Both the position numbers and the translations under genes were made by a program. DNA of 6,566 nt from positions 1 to 6,566 of the forward strand of contig JAWWCA010000201.1 in NCBI GenBank assembly GCA_033720695.1. The letters are read 5' to 3'. This stretch comes from DATGQT01 sp033720695 (lineage in GTDB: Bacteria > Bacteroidota > Rhodothermia > Rhodothermales > Rubricoccaceae). The notes under the pieces were generated by a model that worked only from the letters and a program-made list of their open reading frames with translations, was not told the origin of the DNA and made no database searches. Shown in pieces: positions 1 to 5,670 of the stretch (position 1 is the stretch's first letter; each line of letters begins with the position of its first letter).

Positions 1-11
1 AGGGGTTTCAT
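1..11 (-). CDS. Start of a further gene, cut by the left edge (Met-Lys-Pro...)
   Basis: Only the first three codons and two bases are visible: ATG at 11-9, then AAA and CCC. The start is supported by position rather than by the protein. The 82 nt before this ATG align without gaps to the 82 nt before the ATG of the FG-GAP gene, so both ATGs sit at the same point of a shared promoter and leader. A lysine as second residue would suit a signal peptide, but three residues prove nothing. By analogy with its neighbour it may encode another exported, possibly T9SS-secreted protein; this is inference. No Shine-Dalgarno sequence precedes it, as for the other starts here. Confidence 0.55.
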
Positions 12-93
12 GGGGCTGCGCGTTGAGTGAGCGAGGGGGCGCGTGGATCGCGCTCGTCGGTTGAAGCGCAGCCGGGCGCCGGATCCTGTCATC
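12..93 (-). repeat. Conserved 82-nt promoter and leader, copy 1
   Basis: This stretch, from GATGACA to the base before the ATG, is exactly as long as the stretch before the FG-GAP start (2105-2186). It aligns with it without gaps at about 58 of 82 positions. The best-kept parts are GATGACA, TGCGC.TCAA, a 12-nt identical block CGAGCGCGATCC, and CTCACTCAAC in the leader. The spacer between the two boxes is poorly conserved (about 6 of 16). This suggests duplication of a gene with its control region, or strong selection on the whole leader. Confidence 0.65.
57..93 (-). promoter_or_regulatory. Promoter-like bipartite element upstream of the left-edge gene
   Basis: Read on the minus strand, GATGACA (93-87) is followed by 16 nt and then TGCGCTTCAACCGA (70-57). 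The same two boxes with the same 16-nt gap occur upstream of the FG-GAP gene and the kinase gene. The fixed spacing of two conserved boxes around a variable spacer is what a sigma-factor promoter looks like. The GATGACA box contains the TGA stop of the FG-GAP reading frame. The start site is not known. The downstream box is GC-rich, so it does not resemble a housekeeping -10, which makes an alternative sigma factor more likely. Confidence 0.5.
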
Positions 94-2104
94 GCACCCG
101 GAATAAGTCCGCGCCCGCCTCGTCGGAGCGAAGCGGGCGCGGTGGGGCCGTGAGGGCGAGGGCTCCGCGGAGGAGCGTGAGCCGCTGCGTCTGCGCGCGG
201 CCCTCGGCCGTGAGCCGGATGAGGTACGTCCCCGCTGGGAGCGCCGCGCCGTCGAATGTCACGGCGGGGGTGCCGGCCTCCTGCGGCCCGTCCGCGAGGA
301 CGGCGACCTCGCGGCCCGTCGCGTCGTAGACGGCGAGGCGGACGGGGCCGGGCGCGGCGAGGGTGAAGCGGAGGGCGGCCGTGCCGCGGGCGGGGTTGGG
401 CGCGGGGGCGAGGAGGGCGGTGGCGCCGGGGGCCTCGGTGGAGGCGGCCGGATCGGCGGGCTCGGCGTCCTCGGCTGCCCCGTCATCGGTCTCGGCGAGG
501 GCGCGGGAGGGGCCGGCTCCGGCGATGCGGGGAGCGCCGTCGCCGCCCTGGTGCCAGAACTGGTTCCCCGTGGCGGTGAGCCCGCCGGCCCAGCCGTAGA
601 TCGCGTTGACGGCGCCTGCGTCGCGCATGGAGCCGAAGTCCTCGTAGGGCACGCCGACGGCGAGGTCATCGTACCCGTCGCCGTCGAAGTCGCCCGCCGC
701 GAGCGACCGGCCGAAGGAGTCCTCATCTTCGGTGTGGTCCGAGATGCCGGGGCTGTCCTGGTGCCACAACTGGTTGCTGGAGGCCTTGAGGCCGTTGGAG
801 GTCCCGAAAAGGACGGCAACGGCACCCTCTAATCTCGTCGTCGACCCCGAAGTCTCGTTGGGTACGCCGACGGCGAGGTCGTCGTACCCGTCGCCGTCGA
901 AGTCGCCCGCTGCGAGCGCGTAGCCGAAATCGTCCCATTGCTCGGCCGAGCCCCGGATGCCGGGGCTGTCCTGATGCCAAGACTGGTAGCGGTCCGTGCG
1001 GAGCCCGAAGGGTGTGCCGTAGAGGACATCGACGGCCCCGGCGTCGGATTCGGAGCCTACGCCTTCGTACGGTATGCCGACGGCGAGGTCGTCGTAGCCG
1101 TCGCCGTCGAAGTCACCTGCGGCGAGGGTGTGGCCATAGAAGTCCTCGGGCTCGAGCGCGTTGCCGACGCCCGGGTATCCCGGGTGCCAGAAGTCGATCA
1201 TAGGGACGAGCCCGTCGCTCGACCCGTGGAAAAGCGCGACGGCCCCCGCGTCCGCGGTCGAGCCTACGACTTCGGCGGTCACGCCGATGGCGAGGTCGTC
1301 GCGGCTGTCGCCGTTGAAGTCACCCGCCGCGAGCGAAAGGCCGAAAATATCCTCAGATTCCGATGTGTCGGGGACGCCCGGGCTATTCTGGTGCCAGAAC
1401 TGGTCGTCGTTCGCCTTGAGCCCACTGTGGGTCCCGTAGAGCACGTTGACGGCGCCCGCGTCCTCGACGATGCTGACGTCTTCGCCGGGCACGCCGACGG
1501 CGAGGTCGTCGTAGCCGTCGCCGTCGAAGTCGCCCGCCGCGAGCGAGGAGCCGAACCGGTCATCTCCCTCGGCATGGTCCTCGATGCCGGGGCTGTCCTG
1601 GTGCCACGTCTGATTCCCGGCGGCGATGAGGCCGCCGGGCGAGCCGTAGATCACGGTGACGGCGCCCGCGTCGCGTATGGAGCCGAGGTCCTCGTAGGGC
1701 ACGCCGACGGCGAGGTCATCGTACCCGTCGCCGTCGAAGTCGCCCGCTGCGAGCGAGTAGCCAAACCTGTCCAATGCCTCAGCGGCGTTGTCGATCCCCC
1801 CCGCGCCCGGGTGCCAGATCTGATTGCCCGTGCCCGTCAGCTGGTTCGGCGAGCCGTAGATCACGTTGACGGCGCCCGCACTTTGGATGTCGCCGACGTC
1901 TTCGCCGTCCACTCCGACGGCGAGGTCGTCGTAGCCGTCGCCGTCGAAGTCGCCCGTCGCGACCGCACGGCCGAAATAGTCGTACCATTCGGGGATGCCC
2001 GCGAGGGGCTGGGCGGTGGCAGGGAGGGCCGTCACGAGGGCGGCGAGGAGTCCTACGGCTCCGCTCAGGACGGGGAGGGTGGGGAGGTAGCGGCGCTTGC
2101 GCAT
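89..2104 (-). CDS. Secreted seven-bladed FG-GAP (integrin-alpha-like) beta-propeller with T9SS type A sorting domain
   Basis: This is a predicted exported surface protein of unknown ligand. Residues 1-31 form a signal peptide: basic MRKRR, a hydrophobic stretch and an Ala-Thr-Ala cleavage site before Q32. Seven FG-GAP repeats follow, each about 70 residues and carrying the calcium-loop motif GDFDGDGYDDLAVG, starting at residues 51, 121, 191, 261, 330, 400 and 471. Seven repeats would close one beta-propeller. Blade 4 is divergent (GDFNGDSRDDLAIG) but keeps the acidic metal ligands. Residues 520-560 are an Ala/Pro/acidic linker. Residues about 561-646 form a T9SS sorting domain with the typical APNPARG, VYDATGREVAVL and PAGTYLIRL segments, ending QTQRLTLLR. 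The last 25 residues do not belong to that family and look like stop-codon read-through. The ATG at 2104 is favoured because the signal peptide begins directly there. No catalytic motif is seen; adhesion or carbohydrate binding is possible but unproven. Confidence 0.9.
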   Translation of the reverse strand: MRKRRYLPTLPVLSGAVGLLAALVTALPATAQPLAGIPEWYDYFGRAVATGDFDGDGYDDLAVGVDGEDVGDIQSAGAVNVIYGSPNQLTGTGNQIWHPGAGGIDNAAEALDRFGYSLAAGDFDGDGYDDLAVGVPYEDLGSIRDAGAVTVIYGSPGGLIAAGNQTWHQDSPGIEDHAEGDDRFGSSLAAGDFDGDGYDDLAVGVPGEDVSIVEDAGAVNVLYGTHSGLKANDDQFWHQNSPGVPDTSESEDIFGLSLAAGDFNGDSRDDLAIGVTAEVVGSTADAGAVALFHGSSDGLVPMIDFWHPGYPGVGNALEPEDFYGHTLAAGDFDGDGYDDLAVGIPYEGVGSESDAGAVDVLYGTPFGLRTDRYQSWHQDSPGIRGSAEQWDDFGYALAAGDFDGDGYDDLAVGVPNETSGSTTRLEGAVAVLFGTSNGLKASSNQLWHQDSPGISDHTEDEDSFGRSLAAGDFDGDGYDDLAVGVPYEDFGSMRDAGAVNAIYGWAGGLTATGNQFWHQGGDGAPRIAGAGPSRALAETDDGAAEDAEPADPAASTEAPGATALLAPAPNPARGTAALRFTLAAPGPVRLAVYDATGREVAVLADGPQEAGTPAVTFDGAALPAGTYLIRLTAEGRAQTQRLTLLRGALALTAPPRPLRSDEAGADLFRVR
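109..142 (-). terminator. Hairpin terminator buried inside the end of the FG-GAP reading frame
   Basis: On the minus strand a perfect 10-bp stem (CCGCGCCCGC with GCGGGCGCGG) continues inward as a T-G wobble and three more pairs (TCG/CGA) around a 6-nt loop, CTCCGA. It is followed by ACTTATTCC, a short, weak T-rich tail. The layout matches the hairpin after dnaK: ten pairs, one wobble, three pairs, small loop. It lies 24 nt past the natural end of the T9SS sorting domain, the usual place for a terminator, yet the current reading frame runs through it. Confidence 0.7.
548..1978 (-). repeat. Seven tandem ~210-bp units encoding FG-GAP blades
   Basis: The calcium-loop codons recur with their first base at 1954, 1744, 1534, 1324, 1117, 907 and 694, that is every 210 bp except for a one-codon loss in blade 4 and a one-codon gain in blade 6. 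Within each unit, a core coding for GDFDGDGYDDLAVG and a second core coding for (D)AGAV..(I/L)YG are nearly identical in DNA, as is FWHQDSPG-like sequence between blades. Blades 2 and 7 are much more alike than neighbouring blades. These are coding repeats, and unequal recombination could change blade number. Confidence 0.9.
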
Positions 2105-2186
2105 GGCGGTAGGGGTTGAGTGAGGAGCGAGGCGCGGGGATCGCGCTCGTCCCTTGAGGCGCAGCGGTCGCTCCGTTTATGTCATC
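2105..2186 (-). repeat. Conserved 82-nt promoter and leader, copy 2
   Basis: This is the partner of the 82-nt stretch at 12-93, with the same length from GATGACA to ATG and no gaps in the alignment. The shared blocks CGAGCGCGATCC and CTCACTCAAC lie in what would be the untranslated leader, so conservation extends beyond the presumed promoter boxes. No Shine-Dalgarno sequence is seen before the ATG. The remaining intergenic part (2187-2213), between here and the kinase stop, is a purine-rich run on the minus strand (GGGGGGAAGAAAAAATC) with no hairpin. I therefore see no terminator after the kinase gene. Confidence 0.65.
2150..2186 (-). promoter_or_regulatory. Promoter-like bipartite element upstream of the FG-GAP gene
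   Basis: On the minus strand, GATGACA (2186-2180), a 16-nt spacer and TGCGCCTCAAGGGA (2163-2150) repeat the arrangement found before the kinase gene and before the left-edge gene. Here GATGACA does not overlap a stop codon: the kinase ends 28 nt earlier. Its conservation is therefore not a by-product of coding sequence. It ends 45 nt before the ATG, which would leave a leader of roughly 35-45 nt. Confidence 0.55.
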
Positions 2187-2213
2187 CCCTTCCAGATTTT
2201 TTCTTCCCCCCGT

Positions 2214-4988
2214 TCACGGCGTCCTGCGGTAGCGCGCGGCCTCGCCCGGTCGGCCCCAGGCGTCGTACAGCGCGGCGAGGGCTTCCCGCGTCGGGGCGAT
2301 CTCGGGGTGGTCCGGTCCGAGGTTCGTTTCTTGGAGCCGCAGAGCCTCGGTGAGGAGCCGCTCGGCCTCCTCGTAGCGCCCCCGTGCGGTCGCGATCCGA
2401 GCGAGGTGGCGCATCGGATGGGTGGGTTCGGCGACCTCGTTGCCGAGCAGCCGTCGGTACATCGCGACGGACGAGGTGAGGAACGACTCGGCCTCGTCGT
2501 ATCGGCCCTGCTCGACGAGGACGGCACCTACGTTGCTGAGTGCTTTCGCCATCTCGTCGTGGTCGCCGCCTCGAAGACGCTGCTCCATCGCCAGCACCTC
2601 GCGCCAGAGGCGCTCAGCCTCTCGGGGCTGCCCCTGTTGAAGACGCACGCGCGCCTGGTTGTTGAGCACGGTGCTGACGGTCGGGTGGTCGCCCCCGCCG
2701 TGCAGCTGGCGGAGGATGGCGAGGGCTTCGTCCTGGTGGGCCAGCGCGCGGTCGAGGTCGCCCTGCGTGATCGCGAGCCTGGAGAGGCTCCCGAGCGTCG
2801 AGGCGACGAGGGGGTGGACGTCGCCGAACCGGACGCGGCGAATCGCGAGGGCCTCTTCGAGGACCGGGCCGACCTCGTCGTAGTGGCCGGCGACGCCTAG
2901 CAGTACGCCTAGGTTGTTCAGCGTGGTGGCGACGGACGGGTGGTCGTCGCCGAGGGCGCGCCGCTTGATGGCGAGGGCCTCGCGGTAGCGTGCCTCGGCC
3001 TCGGCGTAGCGGCCCTGCTTGCGGAGCAGGTAGCCGATGTCGCTGAGGGCCTCGGCGACGGCGGGGTGGTCGTCGCCGTAGGTCCGGCGGCGAGAGGTCA
3101 GCACGGCCATGGCGTACCTCGTGGCCGTCGAGTCATCCCCGCGGGCCTCTGCCACCTGGGCCAGTTCGCTGAGGCTCGCCACGGTCCCGTCGTTGTCGGG
3201 GCCCGCTAGGGTTCGGAAGAGGGCCTGGGCGCGCCGGTGGAGCGAGTCGGCGGCGGGGTAGTCGGCCTGCGCGTAGCGGCTGCGTCCGAGGAGGTGGAGG
3301 GCGCGCGCGGTCTCGAGGGTCCGGGCGTCGGGACCAGAGATGGAGAGCGCAAGGGCACCGAGCGAGTCGGCCGCGCCGAACGCGCCGCGCTCTACGTAGA
3401 GTCCGCCCAGCCCTGTGAGGGTCTCCGCGAGGGCGGGGTCGTCGGGGTCGAGGGTGTCTCGGCGAAGCGCGAGGGCGCGTTCGTAGAGCGGCTCGGCGTC
3501 CTCAAGCCGGCCTAAGCGCACGTACACGTCGGCGATCGCGTCGAACAGCGTCGCCTGAACCTCGGGCTCGCCCTCCAGCTCTGTCTCGACGCGGGCGGCC
3601 CCCCTCGCGAGGAGGTCAACGGCTCGGAGGGTGTCGCCCTGCACCTCCTCGAAGGGGTCGGCCGCGCCGAACAGATCAACGAGGAAGCTCGAGACACGCT
3701 CAGCCGTCCGGGCTTCGGTCTGGGCTCGGTCGCGCTCGGCGGCGAGGCGCACGGTGTAGAACCCGACGACGGCGGCGAGCAGGGCGGCCCCGAGCACGGA
3801 GGCCACGACGCCCCGGCGGTGCCGCGCCACGAACTTCCGCAGCCGATACCCCGCCGCATCCGGTCGCGCCGCGACGGGGAGGCCGGCGAGGTGCCGCTTC
3901 ACGTCCTCGACGAACGCCTCGGCGCTGGCGTAGCGGCGGGCCGGCTCGGGCTGGAGCGCCTTGAGGCAGATCACGTCGAGGTCGCCCCGGAGGCGGCGGG
4001 CGAGGCGCTCGGGCGTCGTCTGCCGCGCTTCGGCCGCGGCCGTGTCGGCGTCGGCCGCGCCGGTGACGGCCGTCGATGGGGGGGGCGGGGCCTCGGTCGG
4101 CGCGGCGGTGTTCTCGTGGGGACGGTGGCCTGTGAGCAGCTCGTAGAGAAGTACGCCGAGGCTGTAGACGTCGGTGGCGGCGGTGACGCCCTCGCCGGTG
4201 AACTGCTCGGGCGCGGCGTAGCCGGGCGTGAGGAGTCGTCGGCCCGTCCGCGTGTGCGCGGCATCGTCGGCCTGCTCGGCCTCATCGAGCGCTTTGGCGA
4301 TGCCGAAGTCGAGCAGCTTCACCTCGCCCTCGGGCGTGACGTAGACGTTCGACGGCTTGAGGTCGCGGTGGACGACAAAGTGCTGGTGGGCGTGCTGGAC
4401 CGTGCGGCCGACCTGCTCGAAGAGACGGAGGCGGGCGTCAAGGCCGAGGCGGAGGCGGTCGCAGTAGTCCGTCAGCGGCTCGCCCTCGACGCGCTCCATC
4501 GCGAAGTAGGGGGTCCCGTCGTCGGCCACGCCTACATCATAGAGGCGGGTGATGCCGGGGTGCTCAAGGCGGGCGAGGAGGCGGCGCTCGCGGCGGAAGC
4601 GCTGCCGCGCCTCGGGGTCGGCGAGGTCGCCGCGGACGACCTTGAGGGCCACCGCGCGGCCCATGTCCTCGCGCTCGGCGAGGTAGACGGCGCCCATCCC
4701 GCCGCGCCCGAGGAGGCGGAGCAGACGGTAGGGTCCCACCCTGCGCCCTTCGACTGCGTCCTCTTCGGGTTCCAGGGGCGGGGCGACGACGAGAGGCTGG
4801 TCGAGGAGGAAGTCGCCGTCGGCGGTGTCGGCCTCGAGGTAGGCCTCGACGGCGCGGCGGAGGTCGGGGTCGGGGGCGCCGTCGGCGGTGCGGCAGGCGG
4901 TGTCGAGGAAGGCCTCGCGCTCCTCGGGGGGGCGGTCGAGCGCGTCGAGGAAGAGGTCCTGGATGCGGGCGAAGCGGGCGGCGTCCAT
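2214..4988 (-). CDS. Transmembrane Ser/Thr protein kinase (Hanks type) with C-terminal kinesin-light-chain-like TPR array
   Basis: The protein phosphorylates Ser/Thr; the adjacent sigma factor is the obvious candidate substrate (inference). Residues 1-80 are a short helical region common in sigma-linked kinases. The kinase domain spans about 85-370: glycine loop GRGGMGAV (94-101), catalytic lysine in VALK (K116), helix-C E134, HRDLKPSN (207-214), DFG (227-229), APE (259-261) and DVYSLG (273-278). All key residues are present, so it should be active. Activation-loop threonines T246, T248 and T254 are possible phosphosites. A family-typical RLRGDLDVICLKAL and YRLRKF segment leads to one membrane helix (about 394-412). 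Residues 477-920 hold about ten TPRs, many with 42-residue spacing and GDDHP loops (638, 680, 722), the kinesin-light-chain type. With one helix, the TPRs should be periplasmic and could sense a partner. It starts 50 bp after the sigma-factor stop and is probably co-transcribed, with an extra element of its own. Confidence 0.93.
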   Translation of the reverse strand: MDAARFARIQDLFLDALDRPPEEREAFLDTACRTADGAPDPDLRRAVEAYLEADTADGDFLLDQPLVVAPPLEPEEDAVEGRRVGPYRLLRLLGRGGMGAVYLAEREDMGRAVALKVVRGDLADPEARQRFRRERRLLARLEHPGITRLYDVGVADDGTPYFAMERVEGEPLTDYCDRLRLGLDARLRLFEQVGRTVQHAHQHFVVHRDLKPSNVYVTPEGEVKLLDFGIAKALDEAEQADDAAHTRTGRRLLTPGYAAPEQFTGEGVTAATDVYSLGVLLYELLTGHRPHENTAAPTEAPPPPSTAVTGAADADTAAAEARQTTPERLARRLRGDLDVICLKALQPEPARRYASAEAFVEDVKRHLAGLPVAARPDAAGYRLRKFVARHRRGVVASVLGAALLAAVVGFYTVRLAAERDRAQTEARTAERVSSFLVDLFGAADPFEEVQGDTLRAVDLLARGAARVETELEGEPEVQATLFDAIADVYVRLGRLEDAEPLYERALALRRDTLDPDDPALAETLTGLGGLYVERGAFGAADSLGALALSISGPDARTLETARALHLLGRSRYAQADYPAADSLHRRAQALFRTLAGPDNDGTVASLSELAQVAEARGDDSTATRYAMAVLTSRRRTYGDDHPAVAEALSDIGYLLRKQGRYAEAEARYREALAIKRRALGDDHPSVATTLNNLGVLLGVAGHYDEVGPVLEEALAIRRVRFGDVHPLVASTLGSLSRLAITQGDLDRALAHQDEALAILRQLHGGGDHPTVSTVLNNQARVRLQQGQPREAERLWREVLAMEQRLRGGDHDEMAKALSNVGAVLVEQGRYDEAESFLTSSVAMYRRLLGNEVAEPTHPMRHLARIATARGRYEEAERLLTEALRLQETNLGPDHPEIAPTREALAALYDAWGRPGEAARYRRTP

Positions 4989-5006
4989 CGGGCAGGGGCG
5001 GGGTTC

Positions 5007-5043
5007 TTCTTAGAGGCGCAGGGCGGGCGCAGATCGTGTCATC
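5007..5043 (-). promoter_or_regulatory. Promoter-like bipartite element upstream of the kinase gene
   Basis: On the minus strand, GATGACA (5043-5037), 16 nt and TGCGCCTCTAAGAA (5020-5007) match the elements before the FG-GAP and left-edge genes. The TGA of the box is also the stop codon of the sigma factor. The ATG follows after 18 nt, against 45 nt for the other two, and the downstream leader blocks are absent. Similarity is therefore limited to the two boxes, which argues that these boxes are the functional core. If real, the kinase gene has a promoter besides read-through from the sigma-factor gene. Confidence 0.45.
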
Positions 5044-5578
5044 CGTCCGGCGCGGTGTCCTCCGTGAGCGCGTGGCGGAGCCAGGCCCGAGCCATCCGCC
5101 AGTCCCGCGCCACGGTCACGGGCGAGACCCCGAGCGCCTCGGCCGTCTCCTCGATGGTGAGCCCGACGAAGAACCGGCACTCGACGACGCGGACGTGCCG
5201 GGGCTCGAGCGTGTCGAGGTGGGTGTCGCCGAGGGGGGGGTGCTGCTCGTCGAACGTGACGCGGATGGCCCCGCCGCCGCGCTTCTCGGCGCTCCGCTTC
5301 CTTGCATAGCCGATGAGCACCTGCCGCATGGCACGGGCCGCGACGGCGAAGAAGTGGGCGCGGTTCTGCCAGTCCTTGTGCGCGTCGGCGACGAGCTTGA
5401 GGTAGGCCTCGTTGACGAGGGCCGTCGTGTTGAGGGTGTGGCCGGGCCGCTCGCCCCGGAGCTGGCGCCGCGCGATGCGCCGGAGCGCGTCGAGCACCTC
5501 GGGCAGGAGCTCGTCGAAGGCCTCCTCCCGGCCCGCGCCGAGGTCGTGGAGGAGCTGGGTGACCGAGGCGGAGGCCAT
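5039..5578 (-). CDS. ECF-type RNA polymerase sigma factor of the TIGR02999 / Ser-Thr-kinase-linked kind
   Basis: This is an alternative sigma factor that should direct RNA polymerase to a specific promoter set. Sigma-2 covers about residues 18-95, with GERPGHTLNTTALVNEAYLKL (42-62) and WQNRAHFFAVAARAMRQVL (70-88), both hallmarks of TIGR02999. Sigma-4 covers about 126-171, with VVECRFFVGLTIEETAEALG and the helix-turn-helix VSPVTVARDWRMARAWL. No anti-sigma gene is present; a kinase follows 50 bp on, which is the known layout of kinase-controlled ECFs (ECF43-type, e.g. EcfP/PknT in Vibrio). The region-2.2 acidic DAED motif of ordinary ECFs is replaced by N50-T51-T52-A53. The segment between the domains (residues about 110-125) is shorter than I expect for the family, so part of the linker or first sigma-4 helix may be missing. 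The ATG at 5578 gives the usual N-terminus (VTQLLHDLGAG); no Shine-Dalgarno sequence is visible. Confidence 0.93.
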   Translation of the reverse strand: MASASVTQLLHDLGAGREEAFDELLPEVLDALRRIARRQLRGERPGHTLNTTALVNEAYLKLVADAHKDWQNRAHFFAVAARAMRQVLIGYARKRSAEKRGGGAIRVTFDEQHPPLGDTHLDTLEPRHVRVVECRFFVGLTIEETAEALGVSPVTVARDWRMARAWLRHALTEDTAPDG

Positions 5579-5641
5579 AGTGGAGGAGCGGCCGGGAGCG
5601 AGCCTTCGGGGAAGATAGGGCCCAGACGGTTATGGTCGCCC

Positions 5642-5654
5642 TCCCTTGAAGGCG
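5642..5654 (-). promoter_or_regulatory. Possible partial match to the downstream box, before the sigma-factor gene
   Basis: The minus strand reads CGCCTTCAAGGGA here, close to the FG-GAP element's CGCCTCAAGGGA with one extra T. No GATGACA lies at the right distance upstream, because that position falls in the dnaK terminator region. It ends 63 nt before the sigma-factor ATG. It could be a degenerate or half promoter site, or chance. The rest of the 148-nt gap between dnaK and the sigma factor (5579-5726) holds the hairpin at 5671-5703 and a short AT-richer patch (CCCTATCTTCC near 5610-5620) that might be a -10. Confidence 0.25.
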
Positions 5655-5670
5655 AGGCCCAGAGACCCGC

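Noticed and set aside
548..1978. Regular ~210-bp repeats considered as a CRISPR-like or noncoding satellite array
   Set aside because: The units are in frame, encode FG-GAP blades and show coding constraint. The spacing and unit size do not fit CRISPR.
938..2119. Long plus-strand open frame (393 aa) opposite the FG-GAP gene
   Set aside because: Its repeated VAVEVARRE-like motif is the antisense reading of the FG-GAP calcium-loop codons. High GC keeps the frame open. The minus-strand protein has a signal peptide, recognisable repeats and a sorting domain.
2187..2213. Run TTTTTTCTTCCCCCC (plus strand) considered as a terminator tail
   Set aside because: On the transcribed (minus) strand it is A/G-rich, with no stem before it, and no plus-strand gene needs it.
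2154..2900. Plus-strand open frame (248 aa) over the FG-GAP promoter and the kinase 3' end
   Set aside because: It is antisense to conserved TPR coding sequence, and no domain or start signal is visible.
3819..5309. Long plus-strand open frame (496 aa) opposite the kinase and sigma-factor genes
   Set aside because: The composition is low-complexity Gly/Val/Glu/Ala/Arg with no known motif, and it spans two clear genes on the other strand. It is a GC-rich antisense shadow.
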